Part shown: piece by piece, positions 23,057 through 31,323 of the stretch | How the letters are laid out: each line of letters opens with the position of its first letter | How positions within the stretch are numbered: position 1 is the first letter of the stretch | Source of the DNA: Bacteroidales bacterium | Lineage (GTDB): Bacteria; Bacteroidota; Bacteroidia; Bacteroidales; WCHB1-69 | Direction: 5' to 3' | Assembly (NCBI GenBank): GCA_017962275.1 | Contig: JAGCVQ010000048.1 | Location: 1-38,906 of the forward strand | Length of the DNA: 38,906 nucleotides | Notes under the pieces: model-generated | Database searches by the model: none | Told to the model about the DNA's origin: nothing | Seen by the model: the letters and a program-made list of their open reading frames with translations, nothing else | Position numbers and translations under genes: made by a program

Positions 23057-24379
23057 ATGCGGACGAGATTTCTTCAGGAATTGCAAACGCTGGCGGGTCC
23101 CGATGCCCTGCAGAAACGCTACCTTTTGGCAGTGAGCGGGGGTGCGGATTCTACCGTCATGGCCACGCTTTTCCATGAGGCAGGACTCTCCTTCGCCATC
23201 GCGCACTGCAACTTCCACCTGCGCGGCGACGACTCCAATCGCGACATGCGGTTCGTGCAGGAAATGGCCTCCCGATGGAACGTCCCGATCCTTGTCCGCG
23301 AATTCGACACCCTCGACATCCAGAAAGACTCAGGAAAGTCGGTGGAGATGGTTGCCCGCGAGCTGCGCTACCAATGGTTTTCGGAAATCTTAGACGATTT
23401 CGACTTTCTCGTCACCGCCCACCACGCCAACGACGCCGCCGAAACCCAGCTGCTCAATCTCTGTCGCGGCACCGGTCTGAAAGGGCTCTGCGGCATCCCG
23501 CCCGTGAACGGCAAAACCATCCGCCCGATGCTGCCTTTCACCGCACAGGGAATCCGGCAATACGCTGAAGACCACCATATTGCATACGTGGAAGACTACA
23601 CCAACCGCGACGAAGAGATCTCCCGCAACCGCATCCGGCATTCGGTTATCCCGCAATTGGAAACCATCAACCCGCAATTCTTGCAAACGAATGACCGCAC
23701 ACGCCAACTTCTGCAACGACAATATGCTTACTATCAGAAACATATCGCGAAGGACATCCAACAGGTGGTTTCCGAAGACCAACAGGGTTTCCGCATAAAC
23801 CGTCCTTTGTTATATCGGAACGAAAGCTCGGAATTGGTTCTGTATGAGTTCCTTAGCCGTTTCGGATTTTCTGCGGACATCATCGAGACATTAGCCGAGA
23901 ATCCCCATCTCCAAAGCGGCCGACAATTCCTTTCGGAATCCCATATCCTGTTGGTTAACCGGGATTTCTTTCTGATTCAACCCAAGCCCGAAGAGGAAAA
24001 CCAAGTGATCGAGATTGAATCTTTGGATGCATTAAAGTCCTATTTCGATGTGGAAGAGTTTGTATATCAACCTGATATGACTTTTGACAAAAACGCTGAC
24101 GTACTCTATATCCCGAAAGAAAAGTTGACCTTCCCGCTGCAGATCCGTCCTTGGCGGCACGGCGATTACTTCTGTCCCCTCGGCGGAAAAGGCCGCCAGA
24201 AGCTCAGCGACTACTTCACCGACCACAAAATCGACCGCTTCACCAAAGAACGCATCCGCCTGCTCTGCATCGACCACCAAATCGCCTGGATCATCGGCCA
24301 CCGCTCCGACAACCGCTTCAAACTGACACCCCAAACCGAAAAATACTATCGTATTAGACGTGAGATTTGTGACTTGTGA
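23057..24379 (+). CDS. tilS: tRNA(Ile)-lysidine synthase
   Basis: This 440-residue enzyme uses ATP to attach lysine to C34 of tRNA-Ile(CAU), changing its codon to AUA. The N-type PP-loop SGGADSTVM lies near 28-36. FAIAHCNFHLRGDDSNRD, LVTAHHANDAAETQLLNLCRGTGLKGLCGI and RNRIRHSVIPQLETINP follow in family order. The C-terminal TilS domain ends with IRPWRHGDYFCPLGGKGRQKLSDYFTDHKI and IAWIIGHRSDNRFK, the usual tail. Full length. It is the second gene after the lipoprotein. Confidence 0.96.
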   Translation: MRTRFLQELQTLAGPDALQKRYLLAVSGGADSTVMATLFHEAGLSFAIAHCNFHLRGDDSNRDMRFVQEMASRWNVPILVREFDTLDIQKDSGKSVEMVARELRYQWFSEILDDFDFLVTAHHANDAAETQLLNLCRGTGLKGLCGIPPVNGKTIRPMLPFTAQGIRQYAEDHHIAYVEDYTNRDEEISRNRIRHSVIPQLETINPQFLQTNDRTRQLLQRQYAYYQKHIAKDIQQVVSEDQQGFRINRPLLYRNESSELVLYEFLSRFGFSADIIETLAENPHLQSGRQFLSESHILLVNRDFFLIQPKPEEENQVIEIESLDALKSYFDVEEFVYQPDMTFDKNADVLYIPKEKLTFPLQIRPWRHGDYFCPLGGKGRQKLSDYFTDHKIDRFTKERIRLLCIDHQIAWIIGHRSDNRFKLTPQTEKYYRIRREICDL

Positions 24380-24400
24380 CTTGTGATTTGTGACTTGACT
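24363..24400. repeat. 7-bp tandem array (TGTGACT)
   Basis: TTGTGAC TTGTGAC TTGTGAT TTGTGAC, starting inside the last codons of tilS. Confidence 0.75.
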
Positions 24401-24419
24401 ATGAACTGGCTCTACAACA

Positions 24420-24508
24420 TTTAACCCTTTAACCGTGTAACCGTGTAACCCTTTAACCCCCTAATCCTACTGCTTCAATAACCCATAACCAATAACCAAT
24501 AACCATTA
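24420..24508. repeat. 8-bp (AACCNNNN) and 7-bp (AACCAAT) arrays
   Basis: AACCCTTT AACCGTGT AACCGTGT AACCCTTT, then after a spacer AACCAAT AACCAAT AACCATT. It fills the tilS-sufS gap; no TAnnTTTG box is seen there. Confidence 0.8.
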
Positions 24509-24516
24509 TCCCCTCC

Positions 24517-25719
24517 ATGAACCGAACCGACTTTCCCATATTAAACGAAAAGGTTTACAACAAACCCTTAGTCTATTTAGACAACGCCGCGACCACGCAG
24601 AAACCGCAGGTGGTGATTGACGCGTTGAACGATTACTACCTGCACATCAACAGCAACATCCACCGTGGTGTACACTGTCTCAGCCAGTTAGCCACCAACG
24701 AATTCGAGCTGGCGCGGGAGGCGGTGCGGCAGTACATCAACGCCCCGTCAACGCAAGAGATCATCTTCACCCGAGGCGCTACCGAATCCATCAACCTTGT
24801 GGCCGCCTCCTTCGGGCGCACCTACCTGCACGAGGGCGACGAAGTTATCGTCTCCGAAATGGAACACCACTCCAACATCGTGCCGTGGCAGCTGGCCTGC
24901 GAAGAACGTGGCGCAAAGCTGAAAGTGCTGCCGTTCGACGACAAAGGAGAGTTGATAATCAGTAAGTTGGAAAGCCTGATTACCGACCGTACCCGCATCG
25001 TGGCCGTGGCGCACGTCTCCAATTCGTTGGGCACCGTCAACCCGATTGAGGAGATTATCCGCATCGCACATCGTCACAACGTGCCCGTCCTCATCGACGG
25101 GGCGCAGGCCGTGGCCCATTGCACAGTGGATGTGCAAGCGCTCGATTGCGATTTCTACTGCTTCTCCGGCCACAAGATGTACGCCCCGATGGGCATCGGC
25201 GTGATGTACGGCAAAGAGCGGTGGCTCAACGAGATGCAGCCTTACCAAGGCGGCGGCGAGATGATCAAGGACGTGACTTTTGAGAAGACCACCTACAACG
25301 ACCTGCCGTTCAAGTTCGAGGCCGGCACGCCCTCCGTGGGCGACGTCATCGGACTGCGCAAGGCCATCGAATACATCCAAAGCATTGGTTTGGAAAAGAT
25401 TGCCGCATACGAAAACGAGCTCCTGACCTACACCACGGAAAAGCTGTCCGCCATCGACGGGATGCGCTTCATCGGCGAGGCAACGCACAAAACCGGGGTC
25501 ATCTCCTTCTTAGTCGGCAACATCCATCCCTACGATATGGGCGTTCTCCTCGACCATCAAGGCATTGCAGTGCGCACGGGACATCACTGCACGCAGCCCA
25601 TCATGACCCATTTCGGCATTCCCGGCACCGTTCGCGCCTCATTCGCCCTCTATAACACGTTGGAGGAGGCCGACGCGCTGGTGGCCGCCGTTATTAAAGC
25701 TAAAGACATGCTGTCGTAA
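24517..25719 (+). CDS. sufS: SufS-type cysteine desulfurase
   Basis: This 400-residue PLP enzyme takes sulfur from cysteine for Fe-S cluster assembly. Motifs in order are VYLDNAATTQKPQVVID, NIHRGVHCLSQLAT, FTRGATESINLVA, EMEHHSNIVPWQL, VPVLIDGAQAVAH, the PLP lysine in FYCFSGHKMYAPMGIG and the reactive cysteine in AVRTGHHCTQPIM (group II signature). Full length. The SufBCD genes that usually lie upstream are not in this window, so sufS is separated from its operon or the partners are elsewhere. Confidence 0.95.
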   Translation: MNRTDFPILNEKVYNKPLVYLDNAATTQKPQVVIDALNDYYLHINSNIHRGVHCLSQLATNEFELAREAVRQYINAPSTQEIIFTRGATESINLVAASFGRTYLHEGDEVIVSEMEHHSNIVPWQLACEERGAKLKVLPFDDKGELIISKLESLITDRTRIVAVAHVSNSLGTVNPIEEIIRIAHRHNVPVLIDGAQAVAHCTVDVQALDCDFYCFSGHKMYAPMGIGVMYGKERWLNEMQPYQGGGEMIKDVTFEKTTYNDLPFKFEAGTPSVGDVIGLRKAIEYIQSIGLEKIAAYENELLTYTTEKLSAIDGMRFIGEATHKTGVISFLVGNIHPYDMGVLLDHQGIAVRTGHHCTQPIMTHFGIPGTVRASFALYNTLEEADALVAAVIKAKDMLS

Positions 25720-25722
25720 GAG

Positions 25723-25760
25723 AAGTTCAAAGTTCAAAGTTCAAGGTTCAAAGTTCAAAA
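25723..25760. repeat. 7-bp tandem array (GTTCAAR family)
   Basis: GTTCAAA GTTCAAA GTTCAAG GTTCAAA GTTCAAA, between sufS and the SDR gene. Confidence 0.9.
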
Positions 25761-25839
25761 AATAATAAATATTTTCCTTGAGCAACCTCGTCAGGGGCAA
25801 GAGCTTGGTAGAGAAGACAGATTCATAAAGAAACAAATA

Positions 25840-26622
25840 ATGGATATGAAAAATACGTTCGCTCTAATCACCGGAGGGAGTTCCGGCATCGGGTACGCCT
25901 ACGCGGAAGAGTGGGCACGAAAAGGTTATAACATCCTGATCGTCAGCAATCGGGAGGATTTGAACGAAGAGGCGCAACAGCGTCTGCAGTCGCAGTTCCC
26001 CGAACAGCGGATCCGGACCTGCTATCAGGATCTGACCACCGAGAACGCCGCGCAGGAGCTTTTCGATTTCTGTGAAAGCGAGAACCTCATCGTGGAGGTG
26101 CTGGTCAACAATGCAGGCATGTTCTATTTCGGCGCGGCGGTCGAAAAACCGATGGCGCTGAGCCACAAGATGACGATGCTGCACAGCACCACCCCTGCGG
26201 ATTTGTGCGTGCTGTTCGGCAAAGCCATGAAAGACCGGGGGTGCGGCTACATCCTCAACGCCAGTTCCATCACGGCGTTCATGGGATTCCCGACCATCGC
26301 CGTCTATCAGGCTTCCAAGTCTTATCTGTTGAAGTTTTCCAAAGGCTTGCACCACGAATTGAGCCACCACGGGGTGAAGGTCTGCTGCGTCTGTCCCGGC
26401 GCGGTGGATACCGACCTCTACAACCTGCCCGTGAAGATGCGCAAACGGCTTCGCGCCATCGGGGTGATGCTATCCCCCGAACAGATTGCCAAACGCGGCG
26501 TCCGCGCCACCCTGCACGGCCGAAAAGTCAAGATTCCCGGCCCCATCAACTATTTCTTCCTGCTGATGTGCTTCCTGCTGCCGGGGTTTGTCGTGGATTT
26601 GGTCAAAAAGAAGTTTGTATAA
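25840..26622 (+). CDS. Short-chain dehydrogenase/reductase with C-terminal membrane segment
   Basis: This 260-residue NAD(P)-dependent oxidoreductase has a Rossmann cofactor motif TGGSSGIGYAYA (13-24), the NNAG strand motif (LVNNAGMFYFG), catalytic Ser in LNASSITAF and Tyr/Lys in YQASKSY. After the SDR core a hydrophobic segment (FFLLMCFLLPGFVVDLV) and basic end KKKFV suggest attachment to the membrane, as in reductases acting on lipid substrates. Substrate is unknown. The alternative start is the second Met (25846). A strong terminator follows. Confidence 0.88.
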   Translation: MDMKNTFALITGGSSGIGYAYAEEWARKGYNILIVSNREDLNEEAQQRLQSQFPEQRIRTCYQDLTTENAAQELFDFCESENLIVEVLVNNAGMFYFGAAVEKPMALSHKMTMLHSTTPADLCVLFGKAMKDRGCGYILNASSITAFMGFPTIAVYQASKSYLLKFSKGLHHELSHHGVKVCCVCPGAVDTDLYNLPVKMRKRLRAIGVMLSPEQIAKRGVRATLHGRKVKIPGPINYFFLLMCFLLPGFVVDLVKKKFV

Positions 26623-26662
26623 AAAAAGAAAAGACACACGGTTGTGTGTCTTTTCTTTTTTT
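26621..26662. terminator. Bidirectional terminator between SDR gene and infB
   Basis: Arms 26621-26639 and 26644-26662 are perfectly complementary (19 bp, loop GGTT). The outer part is A-rich on one side and T-rich on the other, so each strand ends in a U-tract. Confidence 0.9.
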
Positions 26663-26675
26663 ATAATCAATATTA

Positions 26676-29612
26676 TTATTTTCCGTACGCCACCTCGAAT
26701 TCCTCGTAACCTTCGATGATGTCGCCGACCTTGATGTCGTTGCAACCATCGATGTTCAGACCGCAATCCTGACCGGCCGTGACCTCCTTGACATCGTCTT
26801 TGAAACGACGCAGGGAACCGAGCTTGCCGGTGTAGATGACGATACCGTCGCGGATGAGGCGGATCTTGGTGTTACGCTGCAGCTTGCCGTCGAGCACCAC
26901 ACAACCGGCCACATTGCCGACCTTGGAGATGTGGAAAACCTCGCGGATTTCGATGTTGCAGACCACCTTTTCGCGAATCTCCGGCGAATGCATACCGGCG
27001 ATAGCGTCCTTGATCTCGTTGATGGCGGTATAGATGATGGAATAGGTACGAATGTCGATCTGTTCGGCCTCGGCCATCTTGCGGGCGTTGGCGGACGGAC
27101 GCACCTGGAAGGCCACAATCAGGGCGTTGGATGCCGTAGCCAGCATCACGTCGGTTTCGGTCACCTGACCCACAGACTTGTGGATGACGTTGACCTGAAC
27201 CTGCTCGGTGCTGAGTTTCAGCAACTCACCAGCCAAAGCCTCCACGGAACCGTCCACATCACCCTTGACGATGATGTTGAGCTCCTTGAAGTCGCCAATG
27301 GCAATACGGCGGCCGATCTCTTCGAGGGTGACGTGCTTCTGCGTGCGCAGACCCATCTCGCGGGCGAGACGTGCACGTTTCGTGGCGATGCTGCGGGCTT
27401 CCTGTTCGGAATCGCAAACCTTGAAGGTGTCACCGGCCTGCGGAGCGCCGTTCAGACCCAACAGCAGCACAGGCTGGGCAGGACCAACTGACTTCACCGG
27501 CTGGTTACGTTCGTTGAACATCGCCTTCACCTTACCGAAGCAGCTACCGGCCAAGATCGGGTCACCCACGGAGAGCGTGCCGTTCTGCACAAGCACTTTG
27601 GCGACGTAACCACGACCCTTGTCCAAAGCGGATTCGATCACCGCACCCACGCCGGGACGGTTCGGATTGGCCTTGAGGTCGAGCAAATCGGCCTCCAAGA
27701 GCACCTTTTCGAGCAGTTCCTGTACGTTGTCACCGTGCTTGGCATCGATTTCCTGGCACTGGTACTTGCCTCCCCATTCCTCCACGAGAATGTTCATATT
27801 GGCTAATTCCTCACGGATTTTGTCGGGATTGGCATTGGGCTTGTCAATCTTGGTGATGGCGAACACCATCGGGACACCGGCAGCCTGGGCGTGATTGATA
27901 GCCTCAATCGTCTGCGGCATCACGGCGTCATCTGCAGCGACCACGATGATACACAAGTCGGTAATCTTGGCACCGCGGGCACGCATGGCGGTAAACGCTT
28001 CGTGACCAGGCGTATCAAGGAAGGTGATCTTGCGGCCGTCGGGCAGGCTCACCTCGTAAGCACCGATGTGCTGCGTGATACCACCGGCCTCACCGGCAAT
28101 GACGTTGGTCTTGCGGATGTAGTCCAACAGAGAGGTTTTACCGTGGTCCACGTGACCCATGACCGTGATGATCGGGTGACGCGGCTGCAAATCCTCTTCT
28201 TTGTCTTCCTCATCGGGATTGTTGATCTTCTCTTCCTCCTCAGAATCAATGAATTCCACCTTGAAGCCGAACTCCTCTGCCAACATGGCGATGTTCTCGG
28301 CATCCAAACGTTGGTTGATGGAGACAAACAGACCGATGCTCATGCAGGTGGCGATGATCTTGGTGACATCGACGTTCATCAGGGTAGCCAGCTCATTGGC
28401 GGTGATGAATTCGGTCACGCGCAACGTCTTCTGATCCTCAATGGCTTGCAACTCTTGCTCCTCAATACGCTCGTGGATGAGCTGACGTTTCTCCTTTCTG
28501 CGCTTGGCAGCGGTGGACGTCTTTTTGGTGTTGCTTTCGAGACGCATCTTGGTCTCCTTGATACGACGGTGGATGTCCTCCGCCGAAATCTCCACCTTTT
28601 CAGGCTCCTGCTTCTGCTTCTTGTCCTTGTCGTCCTTGACATTGGCATTGCTGGAGGATTTCACGGGCTTCGCCACGCGTTTCCGTTTCTTCTTCTTCTT
28701 ATCGGAATCGCCGCCGCGATGGTCGTTCTTGCCGTTGGCGGCCGGTTGCTGGAGCAGCGACAGGTCGATGGTACCGAGGATCTTGGGTCCCTTCAGCGGG
28801 TTGACAACCGTCTTAATGTGCTCCACCACAGGTTGTTCCGGTTGTTGCACGACGGAAGCGGGTTCCTCCTTCTTCGGTTCCGGCTTGGGAGCTTCAGCCG
28901 CCTTAGGCTGCTTGGGCTGCTGCGCCGGTTTCTCTTTCTTCGTGCTTTTCTTCTCCTTAGATGAAGATTTTTTCTTGGGCTTGAGCGCCTCCAGATCTAT
29001 CGTACCGATGATTTCCGGTCCGGGCAGGATGGTCTTCGTCTCGATATGCTCGGGCTTCTGCTCCTGTTCGGGCTCCTGAACCGGGACTTCTTCGGCGGGT
29101 GTCTCCTCCGGAACTGCCGGATTTTCCTGCGGAGCGGTTTCCACCTTTTCGGATGCCGGTTCTGCTGAAGTCGCTGCCTCTGATTTGCCGGAAGATTTCT
29201 TCTTGGCAGGCTTCCCTAACGTTTCTGGCGGAACGGAACCTATGATTTTGATTTCGGGAGTATGGGGCGCAGTCTCTTCCACCACCTGAACTTCAGGTAG
29301 TTTGGTGGAACGAATGATGACCTGCTTGCTCGTACCCTCCTCTTCAGGAGTCTTGGTCGTGGCAGCCGCCTTCGCCTCCTCCTTCTTCCCTTTCGGGGTG
29401 AGAATCTGGTCGGACTTCTCCTTCACCATTTTGTCTTTAGCCAGCTCTTTTTGCAGACACTGGTACATCTCCTCCGTCAGTTTGGAGTTAAGCGTTGGAG
29501 AAGCTATTTCAAGGCCATGTTTGGTCAGGATGTCGATAATACGATCCATCGACACGTTAAATTCTGTAGCCGCCTGTCCTAATCGCGGCTTTTTTACTTT
29601 TTCTTCCGGCAT
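26676..29612 (-). CDS. infB: Translation initiation factor IF-2
   Basis: From ATG 29612 the product has 978 residues. The start at 29660 (16 residues more, overlapping the nusA stop as TAATG) is open, but [20 protein letters not shown] resembles the family start better. A long Lys/Glu/Pro-rich linker follows the N-terminal domain. The G domain has [14 protein letters not shown] (G1), DTPGHEAF (G3) and TKID in place of NKID (G4). The EF-Tu-like and C-terminal fMet-tRNA-binding domains run to [17 protein letters not shown]-2 brings fMet-tRNA to the 30S subunit. It is co-transcribed with nusA. Confidence 0.97.
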   Translation of the reverse strand: MPEEKVKKPRLGQAATEFNVSMDRIIDILTKHGLEIASPTLNSKLTEEMYQCLQKELAKDKMVKEKSDQILTPKGKKEEAKAAATTKTPEEEGTSKQVIIRSTKLPEVQVVEETAPHTPEIKIIGSVPPETLGKPAKKKSSGKSEAATSAEPASEKVETAPQENPAVPEETPAEEVPVQEPEQEQKPEHIETKTILPGPEIIGTIDLEALKPKKKSSSKEKKSTKKEKPAQQPKQPKAAEAPKPEPKKEEPASVVQQPEQPVVEHIKTVVNPLKGPKILGTIDLSLLQQPAANGKNDHRGGDSDKKKKKRKRVAKPVKSSSNANVKDDKDKKQKQEPEKVEISAEDIHRRIKETKMRLESNTKKTSTAAKRRKEKRQLIHERIEEQELQAIEDQKTLRVTEFITANELATLMNVDVTKIIATCMSIGLFVSINQRLDAENIAMLAEEFGFKVEFIDSEEEEKINNPDEEDKEEDLQPRHPIITVMGHVDHGKTSLLDYIRKTNVIAGEAGGITQHIGAYEVSLPDGRKITFLDTPGHEAFTAMRARGAKITDLCIIVVAADDAVMPQTIEAINHAQAAGVPMVFAITKIDKPNANPDKIREELANMNILVEEWGGKYQCQEIDAKHGDNVQELLEKVLLEADLLDLKANPNRPGVGAVIESALDKGRGYVAKVLVQNGTLSVGDPILAGSCFGKVKAMFNERNQPVKSVGPAQPVLLLGLNGAPQAGDTFKVCDSEQEARSIATKRARLAREMGLRTQKHVTLEEIGRRIAIGDFKELNIIVKGDVDGSVEALAGELLKLSTEQVQVNVIHKSVGQVTETDVMLATASNALIVAFQVRPSANARKMAEAEQIDIRTYSIIYTAINEIKDAIAGMHSPEIREKVVCNIEIREVFHISKVGNVAGCVVLDGKLQRNTKIRLIRDGIVIYTGKLGSLRRFKDDVKEVTAGQDCGLNIDGCNDIKVGDIIEGYEEFEVAYGK

Positions 29613-29659
29613 ATTGATAAATCTGGTTAAAAACTTGGTGATTGTATTGATCAGGGGCA

Positions 29660-30901
29660 TTACTTGGCCAATTCTTCCTTAACTGCCGCAATCATGGCAT
29701 CCACCGTCTCCTCTTCGAGGTCGGTGCGGCGAATGAGCTCCTCGCGACTCAATTGTAAAATACTCTCGGCTGTGTCGCAGCCAATACCGATGAACGTGTC
29801 GATGACCCATTGGTCGAAAACATCGTTGAATTCGGACAACGGGATGACATATTCTTCCTTGATATCGTCTCTGAAGACATCGATTTCGTAGCCGGACAAC
29901 TTGCTGGCCAGCTTGATGTTATAGCCGCCTTTACCGATGGCGAGGGAGACTTGGTCGGACTTCATATAGACGTTGGCGGTCTTGTTCTCCTCGTCGAGTT
30001 CGATGGAGGAAATCTGCGCGGGGTTGAGGGCGCGGGCAATCAGGAGTTCCTTCTTGTTCGTATAGTTGATGATGTCGATGTTCTCGTTGCGAAGCTCGCG
30101 GACGGTGTCGTGAATACGGCTGCCCTTCACGCCGACGCAGGCACCGACGGGATCGATGCGGTCGTCGTAGGTCTCCACCAGCACCTTGGCACGCTCGCCG
30201 GGCACACGCACGATGTCGCGAATCATGATGACACCCTCCTCGATTTCGGGGATAGAGCGTTCCATCAGACGTTCGAGGAATTGCGGGGAGGTACGGGACA
30301 GAAGGATGCGCGGGGAACCGTTGACCACATCCACGGAGGTGATGACCGCCATGATGCTGTCGCCTTTTTTATAATAGTCGGTGGGAATCTGCTCGGACTT
30401 GGGCAGCACCATCTCCACGCGGTCGTCGTCCATCACCAGAATCTCGCGTTTCCAAACCTGGCTCACCTCGCCGGTGATCAGTTCACCCTTGCGCGGCTCA
30501 TATTTGTGGAAAATGACATCCTTTTCATATTCTAATATCCGGTTGCTGAGGTTCTGGCGCAGGGCCAAAATCTCACGGCGTTGAAAATCGGAGAGCTGAA
30601 TCTGCTCGATCACCTCCTCACCCACTTCGAAGTCCGGCTCAATCTTGATGGCGTCGGACAGGGCGATCTGGTTCACGGGATCTGTCACCTGGTCATCCTC
30701 CACCACATCCAAGGAGTGCTGAATCTCCAGGTCGCCGCGATCCACGTTGACAATCACGTTGAACCGGGCGTCCTGACCGTATTTCTTAGTAAGCGCACTT
30801 ACGAAAACGTCTTCCAAAATGTGCATAAGCGTTTCCCTATCAATGCTTTTGGATTCTTTGAAATCGGCAAATGTGCTGATAAGATTGATTTGTTCTTCCA
30901 T
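29660..30901 (-). CDS. nusA: Transcription termination/antitermination factor NusA
   Basis: This 413-residue protein has the NusA N-terminal RNA polymerase-binding domain (about 1-125), an S1 domain ([33 protein letters not shown] split over 140-170) and tandem KH domains ([48 protein letters not shown]). A C-terminal helical part ends [15 protein letters not shown]. It modulates pausing and termination. The stop overlaps the alternative infB start. In most bacteria rimP precedes nusA; here the gene upstream is tRNA-Gln and no rimP is present. Confidence 0.96.
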   Translation of the reverse strand: MEEQINLISTFADFKESKSIDRETLMHILEDVFVSALTKKYGQDARFNVIVNVDRGDLEIQHSLDVVEDDQVTDPVNQIALSDAIKIEPDFEVGEEVIEQIQLSDFQRREILALRQNLSNRILEYEKDVIFHKYEPRKGELITGEVSQVWKREILVMDDDRVEMVLPKSEQIPTDYYKKGDSIMAVITSVDVVNGSPRILLSRTSPQFLERLMERSIPEIEEGVIMIRDIVRVPGERAKVLVETYDDRIDPVGACVGVKGSRIHDTVRELRNENIDIINYTNKKELLIARALNPAQISSIELDEENKTANVYMKSDQVSLAIGKGGYNIKLASKLSGYEIDVFRDDIKEEYVIPLSEFNDVFDQWVIDTFIGIGCDTAESILQLSREELIRRTDLEEETVDAMIAAVKEELAK

Positions 30902-30954
30902 TTTGTTAAGCTTTATTGTCTATATCTATTTAATTATTATCTGCCATTTTTGTA

Positions 30955-30987
30955 AAAAAAACTCCCACCAAATCGGTGAGAGTTTTT
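30955..30987 (-). terminator. Terminator of tRNA-Gln
   Basis: On the minus strand AAACTCTCACC pairs with GGTGGGAGTTT around GATTT, followed by a T run. It separates tRNA-Gln from nusA. Confidence 0.85.
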
Positions 30988-30991
30988 CCAG

Positions 30992-31062
30992 TTGAGCTAG
31001 CAGGACTCGAACCTACACAGGCAGAACCAAAATCTGTAGTGCTACCATTACACCATAGCTCA
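30992..31062 (-). tRNA. tRNA-Gln (TTG anticodon)
   Basis: On the minus strand the acceptor TGAGCTA pairs with TAGCTCA and the discriminator is A. The anticodon loop TTTTGGT gives TTG. The T arm with GGTTCGAGTCC is intact. The CCA tail is not encoded. It is divergent from tRNA-Arg. Confidence 0.95.
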
Positions 31063-31084
31063 TTCTTAATCATCAATTCGGCGG

Positions 31085-31092
31085 CAAAAATA
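31085..31092 (-). promoter_or_regulatory. Promoter -7 box of tRNA-Gln
   Basis: TATTTTTG on the minus strand in the context AGTGTATTTTTGC, shared with the other tRNA promoters, 23 bases from the tRNA. Confidence 0.7.
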
Positions 31093-31161
31093 CACTTTTT
31101 TTCTATATACCGACTTCTTGAAAAAATTTTTTTTATACATGACGTGGAATCAAAAAAAGTG

Positions 31162-31169
31162 TATTTTTG
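31162..31169 (+). promoter_or_regulatory. Promoter -7 box of tRNA-Arg
   Basis: TATTTTTG in the context AGTGTATTTTTGC, ending 18 bases before tRNA-Arg. Confidence 0.75.
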
Positions 31170-31186
31170 CAGCCTCTTTTGAGAAC

Positions 31187-31260
31187 GGCCCCTTAGCTCA
31201 ACTGAATAGAGCATTTGACTACGGATCAAAAGGTTGCAGGTTTGAATCCTGCAGGGGTCA
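31187..31260 (+). tRNA. tRNA-Arg (ACG anticodon)
   Basis: The acceptor GGCCCCT pairs with AGGGGTC (one G-U pair) and the discriminator is A31260. The anticodon stem is TTTGA/TCAAA around CTACGGA, giving ACG. The T arm is GCAGG/CCTGC around TTTGAAT. The CCA tail is not encoded. Confidence 0.95.
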
Positions 31261-31271
31261 CGAAACAAATA

Positions 31272-31305
31272 AAACGCTCACTTACAAGAAGTTGAGCGTT
31301 TTTTA
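31272..31305 (+). terminator. Terminator of tRNA-Arg
   Basis: AACGCTCA and TGAGCGTT pair around a 12-base loop, followed by TTTTTT. It lies 19 bases before the deiminase start. Confidence 0.8.
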
Positions 31306-31323
31306 ATTTAACACCTTACCGCT

